The notes under the pieces were generated by a model that was not told where the DNA came from, did no database searches, and saw nothing but the letters and a program-made list of their open reading frames with translations. Shown piece after piece: positions 44,329 to 53,545 of a DNA stretch of 64,000 nt. Origin of the DNA: Armatimonadota bacterium (lineage in GTDB: Bacteria > Armatimonadota > JAAZEB01); NCBI GenBank assembly GCA_012512265.1, contig JAAZEM010000079.1, positions 1 through 64,000 on the forward strand, given 5' to 3'. The position numbers and the translations under genes are program-made. Each line of letters starts with the position of its first letter. Within the stretch, counting starts at the first letter, position 1.

Positions 44329-46641
44329 ATGAGACAGATCTCGCTCGATGGCGATTGGGAGTTGACGCACTTCGTTGAGGGGAGCACTTCGGTCCGGCAC
44401 CCGGATGATCTGGCGCGCGCCGGCGGAGAGACACTTCCCGCGCGCGTGCCGGGCAACGTGGAGCTGGATCTCCAGCGCGCTGGCCGGCTGCCCGACCCCT
44501 TCTATGGCGATAACGTGCACCTGCTGCGCCCGCTTGAGTTCCACGAGTGGTGGTACCGGCGGCGTTTCGCGGCGCCAGAGCTTGCTCCGGGGCAGCGCGC
44601 CGTGCTCTGCTTTGGTGGCCTCGATTGCATCGCGACCATCTGGGTGAACGGCCAGGAAGTGGGCTGGGCGGAGAATATGCTGATCGAGCACCGCTTCGAT
44701 GTGACCGGCATCCTGCGCCCGGGGGAGGAGAATGAAGTCGTGGTCCGCCTCGGCTCGGCGGTGAACGCCGCGCGCCACCACGAGCCGGATCCCTGCGAGG
44801 CCCACCTCCCGACCAACTGGGAGCTGCTCGCGGCGCGCAAAGCCGCGCACTCGGGTGGTTGGGATATTGCGCCGCGGATACTCTCGGCGGGCATCTGGCG
44901 TTCGGTCACGCTGGAGCTCCATGAGCCAACCGAGATCGTCAGCCTCTACTATGCCACCCGGCGTGTCTCGGAGTCCTCGGCGTCGATCAGTGTGCACTAC
45001 CATTTCCGGACGGATCGCCTGGATCTGGACGGCTTCTCGTTGCGCTTCTCGGGGGTGTGCGGTGAGAGCCGCTTCGCGACTGAAGTGCCTGCGCGCTTCG
45101 TCTCCGGACAGTGTCACATCGAGGTGCTCCATCCCCGTCTCTGGTGGCCGAAAGGCTATGGCGAGCCGAATCTCTACACGGTAACCTGCGAGTTGCTCCA
45201 TCGGGGCGAGCCGGTCGACCAGCGCACCGACCGAATCGGCCTGCGCACGGTGCGCCTCCAGCGCACGGAGGTCACGGGCGAGGCCGAGGGCGAGTTTCGG
45301 TTCGAGATCAACGGCACGCCGATTCTGGTGAAGGGCGCCAACTGGGTGCCGGCCGATGCCTTTCACTCGCGCGATGCCGAACGCTACGAGGCGTGCCTGT
45401 CGCTCTTCGATGACCTCGGGTGCAACATGGTGCGTTGCTGGGGCGGGGGCGTCTACGAGGACCACGCCTTTTTCGATTTCTGCGACGCGCACGGCATGAT
45501 GGTATGGCAGGATTTCGCTTTCGCCTGCGCGCGCTATCCGCAGAACCCGGAGTTCCTGGAGAAGGTCCGTCGCGAGGCGGAGGCGGTGGTGCGCAAGCTG
45601 CGGAATCACCCGTCGCTTGTCGTGTGGTGTGGCGATAACGAGTGCGACGACGCCTGGCTGTGGGGTGGAGACGACCCGGGCCGCAACCTGATCACGCGCG
45701 AGGTGCTGCCGCGGGTTGTTCACCGGTGTGATCCCGGACGGCCTTTTGTGCCAAGCTCGCCCTACCACGCCCCGGAGCAGGTGCGCCGTGGCGAATCGCG
45801 CCTGCTTCCCGAGCAGCACCTCTGGGGCCCGCGCGACTACTTCAAGAGCCGGTTCTACACGGAGACCACGGCGCACTTCATCAGCGAGATCGGCTACCAC
45901 GGCTGCCCCAACGTCTCCTCGATGCGCCGCTTCCTGGATGAAGAGCACCTCTGGCCGTGGCAGGAGAACTCCCAGTGGATCACCCACTGCACCGACTCCA
46001 CGCCAGGCGGCGGGCCCTACAAGTACCGCGTGCGCCTCATGGCAGACCAGATTCGCGAGCTGTTCGGGTTCGAGCCGGAGACGCTGGAGGAGTTCGCACT
46101 CGCGTCTCAGATCTCCCAGGCGGAGGCGAAGAAGTTCTTCGTGGAGATGGTCCGCCTGCGCAAGTGGCGGCGCACAGGGGTCCTCTGGTGGAACGTCATC
46201 GACTGCTGGCCGCAGTTTTCTGACGCCGTCGTGGACTACTACTTCGGGAAGAAGCTGGCCTACTACTACCTCCGCCGGGTGCAGGAACCGGTGTGCCTCA
46301 TGATCGATGAGCCGGAGAACTGGCACGTGCGCGTGGTGGCGGGAAACGACTCGCGCTCGCCAGCCGAGGGGCCGTTCCGCGTCTGGGATGCCGATACGGG
46401 CGAGACGCTGCTGGAAGGCGAGTTTCACACCCAGGCAAATGCCAATCAAGAGATCGGGCGGATCCGGGTTTCCCACGGCGAGCACCGGCTTTTCCTGATC
46501 GAGTGGAGCGTGGACGGGCGCAAGCGGGGGAACCACTATCTGCTGGGCAAGCCGCCCATCCCCTTCGAGCGTTACCGCGAATGGTTGCGGGCGATTGCCG
46601 CCCTCCCGGCTGGCTTCAACCCGGACGAGATCGCGCGCTAG
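44329..46641 (+). CDS. glycoside hydrolase family 2, beta-mannosidase-like
   Basis: The 770-residue protein has no signal peptide, so it is probably cytoplasmic. Domain order is N-terminal sugar-binding (1-170; VPGNVELDLQRAG), Ig-like (about 190-300), TIM-barrel (about 300-600) and C-terminal beta domain. The acid/base Glu is in WCGDNECDD (near residue 440) and the nucleophile Glu in SEIGYHGCPN (near 521), as in beta-mannosidases. LVKGANWVPADAF is also typical. GGAAAGG lies before the ATG at 44329; an operator-like dyad lies just upstream. Confidence 0.88.
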   Translation: MRQISLDGDWELTHFVEGSTSVRHPDDLARAGGETLPARVPGNVELDLQRAGRLPDPFYGDNVHLLRPLEFHEWWYRRRFAAPELAPGQRAVLCFGGLDCIATIWVNGQEVGWAENMLIEHRFDVTGILRPGEENEVVVRLGSAVNAARHHEPDPCEAHLPTNWELLAARKAAHSGGWDIAPRILSAGIWRSVTLELHEPTEIVSLYYATRRVSESSASISVHYHFRTDRLDLDGFSLRFSGVCGESRFATEVPARFVSGQCHIEVLHPRLWWPKGYGEPNLYTVTCELLHRGEPVDQRTDRIGLRTVRLQRTEVTGEAEGEFRFEINGTPILVKGANWVPADAFHSRDAERYEACLSLFDDLGCNMVRCWGGGVYEDHAFFDFCDAHGMMVWQDFAFACARYPQNPEFLEKVRREAEAVVRKLRNHPSLVVWCGDNECDDAWLWGGDDPGRNLITREVLPRVVHRCDPGRPFVPSSPYHAPEQVRRGESRLLPEQHLWGPRDYFKSRFYTETTAHFISEIGYHGCPNVSSMRRFLDEEHLWPWQENSQWITHCTDSTPGGGPYKYRVRLMADQIRELFGFEPETLEEFALASQISQAEAKKFFVEMVRLRKWRRTGVLWWNVIDCWPQFSDAVVDYYFGKKLAYYYLRRVQEPVCLMIDEPENWHVRVVAGNDSRSPAEGPFRVWDADTGETLLEGEFHTQANANQEIGRIRVSHGEHRLFLIEWSVDGRKRGNHYLLGKPPIPFERYREWLRAIAALPAGFNPDEIAR

Positions 46642-46704
46642 GCGAAGGCGGCCGGGTATTCCTCCTGAGGGCGGGCGGCTGTGGATGAGCACGGGAGGTG
46701 GCCG

Positions 46705-47172
46705 ATGTACGAGCGTATCCTGGTGCCGCTGGATGGTTCGGACGTCGCAGAGGAGGCGCTGGTGCACGCGCGCGAGATTGCGCGCTACTTTGGCTCGCGC
46801 CTCTACCTGCTGCATGTGGTAGAGCCGCTCCTGGTTCCGTCGCTGCCCTCCTTCGCGGGACCGGAGCTGAGCGCGCGGGAACACCCGGGAGATGCGGAGG
46901 CCGCGAGCAACTACCTTCAGGGGTGGGTGCACGCCCTCAGCGGCGAGGGCCTGGCTGCCGAAGGGCTGCTACGGCATGGCTCCCCGGCGGATGAGATCCT
47001 GGACTGCCAGGAGGGGCTTGGTATCAGCCTCATCGTCATCGCCACGGAGGACCGTCTCGGTTTGGGGATCTTCGCGGGTGAGCGCACATCGGATGCCGTC
47101 CTGGCGCGATCCGAAGTGCCGGTCCTGGTGGTACCGGTCGGGTGGAAGCCCGATGAGGGGGCGCGCGCCTGA
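46705..47172 (+). CDS. universal stress protein, UspA family
   Basis: The 155-residue protein starts YERILVPLDGSDVAEEAL, the UspA N-terminus, and has the ATP-binding-type region near the end (FAGERTSDAVLARSEVPVLVVP). The usual G-2x-G-9x-G(S/T) loop is degenerate (GLGIFAGERTSDAVL), so ATP binding is uncertain. GGGAGGTG precedes the ATG. It follows the GH2 gene by 63 bp. Confidence 0.85.
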   Translation: MYERILVPLDGSDVAEEALVHAREIARYFGSRLYLLHVVEPLLVPSLPSFAGPELSAREHPGDAEAASNYLQGWVHALSGEGLAAEGLLRHGSPADEILDCQEGLGISLIVIATEDRLGLGIFAGERTSDAVLARSEVPVLVVPVGWKPDEGARA

Positions 47173-47198
47173 AGCCTTATCGGTCGGAAGTGTGGGGT

Positions 47199-48407
47199 AT
47201 GAGGAAACGGTGGTTTGAGAGAGGGGTGGGCATCAGCCTGGCGCTGTTGTGGATCGCCTGGGGAGCCGGGGCGGAGTCGGATGCGGCATCGTTCCCCGCT
47301 TATTCCATCCGGCGGGTGGTTTCACAGCGTCCGGCGATGGAGGGCGCGTTCAGCCCCGATGGGAGCCGGTTCGTCTTTGTTCACCGGGATCGCCTCTGGC
47401 TCTGCGAGGGCGGGCGAAGCCGGAGGGTCGGCGCGCCGGCCGTGGACCGCGTCTATCGCGCGCGGTGGGCCGCGGATCACCTTCTGGTTGTGAACCACGT
47501 CATCCCCGGGGAAGGCGATGCCCTGGGCGTGCTGGACCTGCGCGCCGGGCGCTACCGGCGGCTCGCGGTCCGGGTCCAAGAGGGCGATTTCGCGACGTCG
47601 CGCACCGGCGGCGTCGTGGTCTGGTGGCGACAGCCGCGTCCGCTTCCCGTTGCCCAGGCCCTGCGGGATGCGAGCCCGGCGGCCGGCGCCTGGATGGCGG
47701 TCTTGGGTGAGGGTGTTCCCTCTCCCGTGAGGCTGGCCTCGGGCGCGTACGCCAGGCTGGCGGTGCCGTCGCCTGACGGCCGGAGCATCCTCGGCCTGGC
47801 GTATGGAGAGAAGCTGTGTCTCCACCGGGTGCCCGCGGGGGGCGCGCGGATTCTGACCGGCGACACGGAGGGCACGCCAGTCGCGGCGGCGTGGTCTCCC
47901 GACGGGAGTGGTGTCGCCTGCCTCTTTGCCTCGGGCGATGGGGGAGAGGAGCGGCGGAGCTTGCGGGTGTACCGGGTGGGAGAGGATGAGCCCGCAACGC
48001 GCCCCGAGATTCCCCCGGGGTGCGTGGAGATCGCCTGGGATGCCGCCGGCGAGGGCCTCTTCTGCCGTGTCGCGGGGGAGGATCCTGGACTGTGGTACGT
48101 GGCCGCAACCGAGGGGAGCCAGCCGCGCCGCGTCTATGCGGGCCGGGTGCTCCAGTTCGCGTCACTTGCCGGCGGTCACGCGCTCCTCGTCGTTCCCGCC
48201 AGGGAGAAGCCGTGGCTCCACCAGCTCTATCTCGCGGGCATCGCCGGGGAGGAGGCACGACGCGTCACCAACACTCCCAGCTTTGACCACCTCGATTCCG
48301 TGTCGCCCGACTACCGAAGCGTGCTCATCACGCGCCGGCCGCGCGACGACCGGCAGTCGCTCTTCCCCGAGGCAACTCTTTGGCGGTTCGATCTGCGGGA
48401 GGAGTGA
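47199..48407 (+). CDS. exported beta-propeller (PD40/TolB-like) protein
   Basis: The 402-residue protein has a signal peptide (to about residue 26). Repeats with the PD40 blade signature follow: FSPDGSRFVFVHRDRLWL (about 50-67), PSPDGRSILGLAYGEKLCL (about 193-211), AWSPDGSGVACLFA and VSPDYRSVLITRRP. It is probably a six- or seven-bladed propeller in the periplasm or outside. Such proteins bind partners or ligands; no catalytic residue is evident. It ends convergently with ribF. Confidence 0.75.
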   Translation: MRKRWFERGVGISLALLWIAWGAGAESDAASFPAYSIRRVVSQRPAMEGAFSPDGSRFVFVHRDRLWLCEGGRSRRVGAPAVDRVYRARWAADHLLVVNHVIPGEGDALGVLDLRAGRYRRLAVRVQEGDFATSRTGGVVVWWRQPRPLPVAQALRDASPAAGAWMAVLGEGVPSPVRLASGAYARLAVPSPDGRSILGLAYGEKLCLHRVPAGGARILTGDTEGTPVAAAWSPDGSGVACLFASGDGGEERRSLRVYRVGEDEPATRPEIPPGCVEIAWDAAGEGLFCRVAGEDPGLWYVAATEGSQPRRVYAGRVLQFASLAGGHALLVVPAREKPWLHQLYLAGIAGEEARRVTNTPSFDHLDSVSPDYRSVLITRRPRDDRQSLFPEATLWRFDLREE

Positions 48408-48485
48408 TGCGGCCGGGCGCGCCGGGCAGGCGGGACGCTGCCAGGAAGGACGCGCCCTTGCGAGGCTCCACTGGAGGCGTTCCCT

Positions 48486-49451
48486 CTACGTCTGGGACTG
48501 CGCGCATGTCTCGAGGGATGCCGCGAGCGACGCGTAGAGTTCGTGCGCTTGCGCGACATCAGCGGCGATCTGCGCGCGCAACGCCTCGGGGGTGGGGAAC
48601 TGCTCCTCGGTGCGAAGCCGGTCGAGGAAGCGCAGGTTCAGCTGCTTGCCGTAGAGGTCGCCCTCGAACCCCAGGAGGTGCGCCTCCACGGTGATCCGCG
48701 TGCCATCGAAGGTGGGGCGCCGGCCGACATTCACGGCGGCGCCGTAGCAGGCGCCTTCCACACAGGCCTGACACACATACACCCCGAGCGCGGGCAGGAC
48801 CTTTTGAGGCGGATAGGCGATGTTGGCCGTGGGGAAGCCCAGGCTGCGTCCGATCTTTTCGCCGGAGACCACCTCGCCCGCCATCTGGTAGGGGCGCCCC
48901 AGCAGGCGGCGAGCATGTGCCACCTCGCCCGCTGCAAGGACGCGCCGGATTAGCGTGCTACTGATCGGCTCGCCATCGGCAGTGATCGGATCGACCGCCT
49001 CCAGCGTGAAGCCGCACTCCTTCTGCATCGCGGTCAGGAGAGCGATATCGCCCTGGCGCCCTTGCCCGAACCGGAAGTTGCGGCCCACGATAACCGCACG
49101 CGCGTCCAACTCACCGCGAAGCGAGCGCATCACAAAGTCGCGCGCCTGAATCGAGAGGAAAGCGGGCGTGACGCGCGCGACCACCACGAGCGAGATCCCC
49201 AGCGCGCGGATCAGGGCGAGCTTCTCCGGGAGCGTGGTCAGGTAGGGCCTTGCCCGGTCGGGCCGCAGGACCTCATCCGGGTGCCGGTCGAGTGTGAGTA
49301 CGAGAGGTACCAAACCCCGATCGCTGGCAATGGCCATCGCCCGGCGGATCAGCGCCTGGTGACCACAATGAACGCCATCAAACATTCCTATCGCGACCGC
49401 CGTGGGAGAAGGGATTCCCTCTGCCAGGCGTCCACCTTGCAGTAAGTGCAT
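48486..49451 (-). CDS. ribF: bifunctional riboflavin kinase/FAD synthetase
   Basis: Makes FMN and FAD from riboflavin. The 321-residue protein has the FAD-synthetase nucleotidyltransferase domain (about 1-170; AIGMFDGVHCGHQALI with the HxGH motif; SSTLIRRVLAAGE) and the riboflavin kinase domain (about 185-310; GRSLGFPTANIAYP; NVGRRPTF; VEAHLLGFEGDLYG). ATG at 49451 gives a normal length. No FMN riboswitch is recognisable upstream. It is divergent from the methyltransferase-kinase gene. Confidence 0.94.
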   Translation of the reverse strand: MHLLQGGRLAEGIPSPTAVAIGMFDGVHCGHQALIRRAMAIASDRGLVPLVLTLDRHPDEVLRPDRARPYLTTLPEKLALIRALGISLVVVARVTPAFLSIQARDFVMRSLRGELDARAVIVGRNFRFGQGRQGDIALLTAMQKECGFTLEAVDPITADGEPISSTLIRRVLAAGEVAHARRLLGRPYQMAGEVVSGEKIGRSLGFPTANIAYPPQKVLPALGVYVCQACVEGACYGAAVNVGRRPTFDGTRITVEAHLLGFEGDLYGKQLNLRFLDRLRTEEQFPTPEALRAQIAADVAQAHELYASLAASLETCAQSQT

Positions 49452-49607
49452 CGGTTTGATTGCTCCATCCGCACTCCAGTTTCGCCGCGCTCTGTTCCAA
49501 TGCCTGCCCCTGAAGCGCCTCGATCCTCTCTGGCATCGCTTGTGCAAACCCGGCCAAAATACCAGGAGGCTGGACGAGCAGGGGGGCGGTCAAGGGATGG
49601 TGACACC

Positions 49608-51677
49608 ATGAGCCAAGCGCGACCATCAGACGTCGCTGAACGCATGCCGCAGAACACCATTCTGGCGGCAATCGCTGCGGGCCATCGCCTCTCGCTCCTG
49701 AGCGACCTGGTGTGTCCGGCATGCGGGCGCGAGATGCTGACGGAGGTTGCCTCCCAAGGGGCGAGCCCCACGAGCCTGGCGTGCAACCACTGCGGCCGGA
49801 GATGGCCGGTCCGCCAGCGGACGCCCGCGTTCCTGCCGCCCGTGGAGACGGCGATCCCTTCGGGTGCCGAGGCGCTCCTCCACGCGCCGGATGTGGAGCG
49901 TTGGGATGCCTTCTGCCACGCCGTTCGAGACGCGGACGCGGCGTTGGGCGCCGAGGTGTTCGATTTCAGCCGAGACGATTGGCGCTTCCTGCTGCCTCTC
50001 CCGCCCGATGCGCAGGTGCTTCTTCTGGGGTGCGGATGGGGGCGCCTGGCATCCTCGCTGGCCGATATCGCCGGGCGTGTCTATGCTGTGGACCAAGACG
50101 AGGCCAAGACACGCTTTGTCAATGCCCGCGCCTTTGCGGAGGGCCGGTCAAACCTTCTGGGAATCACCGCCGGGATCCACGCGCTTCCTTTCCGCCGCGC
50201 CAGCTTCCACCTGGTCGTTGTTGCCGACCCAACGGTCATCGAGCAGAAAGTGACCGGCCGGAGCGCAGTAACCAACCTGGTATGTCTGCGCGCCTTTCTG
50301 GCCCAAAACGGCGTGTTGTTGTTGCGGGCCAGCAGAGGGGTGCCGGCGGGCATGTTAGCGGTAGATGCCTGGCGGTGGGAACGCCGCTTGCGGCACGCGG
50401 GCTTCAAGCGGATCGAGGATCTCCTGGCGCTTCCCGATGCCGATACGTGCTCCTACATCGTGCGCACGTGCTCGGAAGTGCCACCGGGCACGGCCGTGCG
50501 GGCGTTCGCGGGCCACTGCCTGGAGCCAAAGACTGCCTCCCGCAGGGCCATGCGCCGGCTCGCGAGCGTGCTGCCTGTCCCGAACGCGGTGCGCCTGGCC
50601 GTACCGGGCCATTGGCGTCTCGCCACGGGCGATAGCTCCTGCTGCCCCGCCGTCCTCGCCGATCCCGGGCTTCCGAGGGGCGAGTGGGGGATCGTGGCGG
50701 CACGCAGCCGGCCCTACCAGGGAGCGCGTGCCCACTTCGTCGCCATCGATCCCGGCACGGCACGCCCCCGGTTCCTCGTCAAGGTGGCGCGCGATGCCGC
50801 CGAGTCGGCGGTGATCGACCGAGAGTATCGGATGCTGGGGGCGTTGCGCGAAGCCCTCACCCCGGAGATACGCGCCACCATCCCGGAAGCACTGGCGCGC
50901 TTCACCGTGCATGGGCATCCGGCAGCCGCGCAATCCTACCTGGAGGGGCGCCACCTGGCGGCGCTTCTGGCGGAGACGCCTCGCCGGCATCGACCGGAAG
51001 CTGCGGTGGACCTCTTGGGCCACGCGGCCATCTGGTTGAGCCGTTTCCACCGCGAGACGGCGCGCGAAGTGATCCTGACTCGCGACCTCCTCGACGAGTT
51101 GCTGCTATCGGATCTGGCGCGCGCGCTCGAGACCTGCGCTTTCACCGATCAGGCGCGCTCCTTGCTGGCGTCGCTCAAGGAGGATGCGCTGCGATTGGTC
51201 GGCCAGCGGGTGCCGCTCGTGTGCGAGCATCGCGATTTCTGGGCAAAGAACATCCTCATGGATGGCACCACAATCCGCGTGGTGGACTGGGATCTGGCGG
51301 CGCCGGATCGCCTGCCCTTGGGGGACCTGTTCGATCTGATTCATTCACTGGCGTTCATCCTCACCGGAGACCAGGAGAAGCTGGAACGGCCGGGAGAGAT
51401 GCTGACGACGGCCTATGGAGGGCACGGCACCTTCTCGCGCGCTGTGAGGCTGTCGCTGGATGCCTACTGCGCGCGCCTGCGCATTCCCAGAGAGTGGGGG
51501 CGGGTTCTGCTGCCGCTGCTGATGGTGCGCAAGGCGGTGCTGCATGTGGACCACTTCCGCTCGGGAATGGCGCCACGGTGGCTGACGATCGGGGTTCGTT
51601 TCCTGGAGGCGCCGACACGTTTCCCGGTGGTCCTCGGACTGGCTGGCTCCAGGATCGCGGAAGGAGGGAGTCGATGA
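49608..51677 (+). CDS. zinc-ribbon methyltransferase fused to an APH-type kinase
   Basis: The 689-residue protein joins two enzymes. Residues 36-62 form a zinc ribbon (CPAC at 36-39, CNHC at 59-62). About 115-290 is a SAM-dependent methyltransferase (LLLGCGWGRLASS at 138-150, then VYAVDQDEAKTR). About 385-640 is an aminoglycoside-phosphotransferase/choline-kinase-type domain: Lys392, catalytic HRDFWAKNIL (541-550, Asp543, Asn548) and metal-binding Asp560 in VVDWDLA. Key residues look intact in both halves. Substrates are unknown; a sugar, lipid head group or small secondary metabolite is likely. ATG at 49608 has AAGGGATGG upstream. It overlaps the next gene by ATGA. Confidence 0.82.
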   Translation: MSQARPSDVAERMPQNTILAAIAAGHRLSLLSDLVCPACGREMLTEVASQGASPTSLACNHCGRRWPVRQRTPAFLPPVETAIPSGAEALLHAPDVERWDAFCHAVRDADAALGAEVFDFSRDDWRFLLPLPPDAQVLLLGCGWGRLASSLADIAGRVYAVDQDEAKTRFVNARAFAEGRSNLLGITAGIHALPFRRASFHLVVVADPTVIEQKVTGRSAVTNLVCLRAFLAQNGVLLLRASRGVPAGMLAVDAWRWERRLRHAGFKRIEDLLALPDADTCSYIVRTCSEVPPGTAVRAFAGHCLEPKTASRRAMRRLASVLPVPNAVRLAVPGHWRLATGDSSCCPAVLADPGLPRGEWGIVAARSRPYQGARAHFVAIDPGTARPRFLVKVARDAAESAVIDREYRMLGALREALTPEIRATIPEALARFTVHGHPAAAQSYLEGRHLAALLAETPRRHRPEAAVDLLGHAAIWLSRFHRETAREVILTRDLLDELLLSDLARALETCAFTDQARSLLASLKEDALRLVGQRVPLVCEHRDFWAKNILMDGTTIRVVDWDLAAPDRLPLGDLFDLIHSLAFILTGDQEKLERPGEMLTTAYGGHGTFSRAVRLSLDAYCARLRIPREWGRVLLPLLMVRKAVLHVDHFRSGMAPRWLTIGVRFLEAPTRFPVVLGLAGSRIAEGGSR

Positions 51678-52624
51678 AGGTATCCGTGGTCACCTGCACT
51701 CGCAATCGGCCGAACCTGGTGGATCGGGTGGTCCGCAGCGTGCTCGCCAACACCTATCCGCAGTTCGAGTACCTGATCGTCGATCAGAGCGACAGCGGCC
51801 TGACCGCGCGCGCCGTTCGGGGGGCGGCCGGGGGTGACTCACGGATCCGTTACTTCCGGCATTCGGGCCGGGGCAAGTCCAGAGCGCTCAACTTCGCCGC
51901 CCACGAGGCGGGAGGCGACGTCGTGGCGGTGATTGATGACGACTGCGAGGCCCGGCCGGATTGGATTGCGGCGCTGGTGGCCGAGCTGGAGAACGGCGGC
52001 GCGGATATTGTCTGCGGCCAGGTCGAGCCGGGGCCCCACAATCCAGCCGAGGGGTATGTGGTTAGCTTCCAGCCGAGGCAGCCTGCGCTGCTCAAGTCGC
52101 ACTGGTGCAGCGTTCACCACCTGGGCCGGGGCAACAACATGGCGTTCCTGCGCAGTGTTCTCCGGCGAGTGGGGCCGTTCGACGAGCTACTTGGTCCTGG
52201 TGCTCCTATCCCGACTGGCGAAGACCGCGACTTCCTCTATCGGGCTTTGCGCAAGCGGTGTTTGGTGAAGCTATCGCCTGCTCCGGTGGTGGTACATCAC
52301 GACTTCCGGCCGTGGGACCAGTCTGATGGCCCCAACGGAATGACCGCTTCATACGCGGCCGCATCCGCGTACTGGAAGCATATCCGCGGCGGCGATCTGG
52401 TGGCGTTACTCTGGTATCTGATCGATGTTGCCGACGACACGCGGTATGCCGCCGGGCGCGTGCTGCGCGGGCAACGCCCGCTGGGGTTGAATCGATTGCG
52501 GCATTTGCTCGCGGGCGCGGCACACAGCATGCGTCACCCCGTTAACCGGCAGATGGGCGTCTATCGCCAGGGCCCCGAGCGTGGAGAGGGAGGCCAGAGG
52601 AGGCAAGAGGCAGGAAGACCATGA
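51674..52624 (+). CDS. family 2 glycosyltransferase (first of a tandem pair)
   Basis: The 316-residue GT-A enzyme begins KVSVVTCTRNRPNLVDRVV, then AVIDDDCEARPDW with the metal-binding DDD (about residues 89-91) and GEDRDFLYRAL with the acceptor-site ED motif. No membrane segment is evident, so it acts at the cytoplasmic face. Its ATG overlaps the previous stop codon, with AAGGAGGGAG just before it. It is clearly related to the next gene and probably arose by tandem duplication. Confidence 0.88.
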   Translation: MKVSVVTCTRNRPNLVDRVVRSVLANTYPQFEYLIVDQSDSGLTARAVRGAAGGDSRIRYFRHSGRGKSRALNFAAHEAGGDVVAVIDDDCEARPDWIAALVAELENGGADIVCGQVEPGPHNPAEGYVVSFQPRQPALLKSHWCSVHHLGRGNNMAFLRSVLRRVGPFDELLGPGAPIPTGEDRDFLYRALRKRCLVKLSPAPVVVHHDFRPWDQSDGPNGMTASYAAASAYWKHIRGGDLVALLWYLIDVADDTRYAAGRVLRGQRPLGLNRLRHLLAGAAHSMRHPVNRQMGVYRQGPERGEGGQRRQEAGRP

Positions 52625-53523
52625 AGGTATCGGTCATCACGTGCGCGCGCTACCGTCATGAGGGGATCGGCAGGCTGGTGCGGAGCATCCGCGAGAGCAC
52701 CCATCCCGATTTTGAGCTCCTGATCGTGGATCAGAGCGGCGGCGAGATAGAGACCGAGGTGTTGGCCGCCGCCGAGGGCGACCGCCGGGTTCGCTTCCTT
52801 CGCCTGAATGAGCCGGTGAGGAGCAAGGCGATGAACCACGGCGTGCGCCAGAGCACCGGCGCGGTCCTGGCCTTCACGAATGATCTGTGCGAGCCACGGC
52901 CGGATTGGCTGGAGGTCCTCGCGCGTCTCTTTTGCCAGACGACCGCTGACATTATCTGTGGCAAAGTGAGTGCTCCCCCTTATGACGTATCCACGGGCTA
53001 CATCTGCGAGTTCGATCCGGGCCGCCCCTACCTGGTGACGAACCAGTGGTGCAGCCTGCGTCAGTTGGGAGTTGGCGCCAACATGGCGATGCGCCGGAGT
53101 GTTTTCGCGCGTGTCGGCTACTTCGATGAGTGCATTGGGCCCGGCGGAATCATCCCGTCTGGGGATGACCGTGACTTCCTCTACCGGGCGGTCCGGGTCG
53201 GCTGTCGGGTGCTGGTGACGCCGGATCCGGAGGTGATCCACCATGATTACCGCTCGTGGGAAGAGGACGGGCGGGATGCCGGGCGATCCCACAGCATCGG
53301 GCTGGCGGTTCCCTATGCGAAGTTCATGCGCCGCCGCGATCCCGCCGCCTTCTACCATTACCTGAGTGACTTTCTGGGCGATGCGCGCCATGCCGCCAGC
53401 CGGGTCGCGCGCATGCGCCGCCCGCTAGGGATCAACCGCCTCCGCTACTACCTGGAGGGTGCCGCGCAGGGCTTCAAGCCCCCGCTCGATCCGGGCACGA
53501 TGGTCTTCCGCAAGCACTCGTAA
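52621..53523 (+). CDS. family 2 glycosyltransferase (second of a tandem pair)
   Basis: The 300-residue paralogue of the preceding gene starts KVSVITCARYRHEGIGRLV and shares LLIVDQSGGE, the GDDRDFLYRAV acceptor motif and a HHDYRSW segment. At the position of the DDD metal motif it reads AFTNDLCEPRPDW: only one Asp remains, so metal or donor use may differ. ATG overlaps the preceding stop codon by 4 bp. The two enzymes probably add successive sugars. Confidence 0.86.
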   Translation: MKVSVITCARYRHEGIGRLVRSIRESTHPDFELLIVDQSGGEIETEVLAAAEGDRRVRFLRLNEPVRSKAMNHGVRQSTGAVLAFTNDLCEPRPDWLEVLARLFCQTTADIICGKVSAPPYDVSTGYICEFDPGRPYLVTNQWCSLRQLGVGANMAMRRSVFARVGYFDECIGPGGIIPSGDDRDFLYRAVRVGCRVLVTPDPEVIHHDYRSWEEDGRDAGRSHSIGLAVPYAKFMRRRDPAAFYHYLSDFLGDARHAASRVARMRRPLGINRLRYYLEGAAQGFKPPLDPGTMVFRKHS

Positions 53524-53545
53524 GGGGCGCACGAGACTACCCGCG

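Noticed and set aside
44011-46932. 973-codon open frame antisense to the GH2 gene, and similar long antisense frames at 2297-4231, 8998-11037, 11821-13713 and 26258-28642
   Set aside because: These are shadows of real genes caused by GC-rich codon use. They lack protein-family motifs and ribosome binding sites, while the opposite strand encodes well-recognised proteins.
49452-49607. FMN riboswitch upstream of ribF
   Set aside because: The conserved RFN element sequences are absent, and the leader is mostly shared with the divergent gene.
51674-53523. The two adjacent glycosyltransferases as one frameshifted gene
   Set aside because: Each has its own complete N-terminus, acceptor motif and C-terminus, and the stop and start codons overlap cleanly; they are full-length paralogues.
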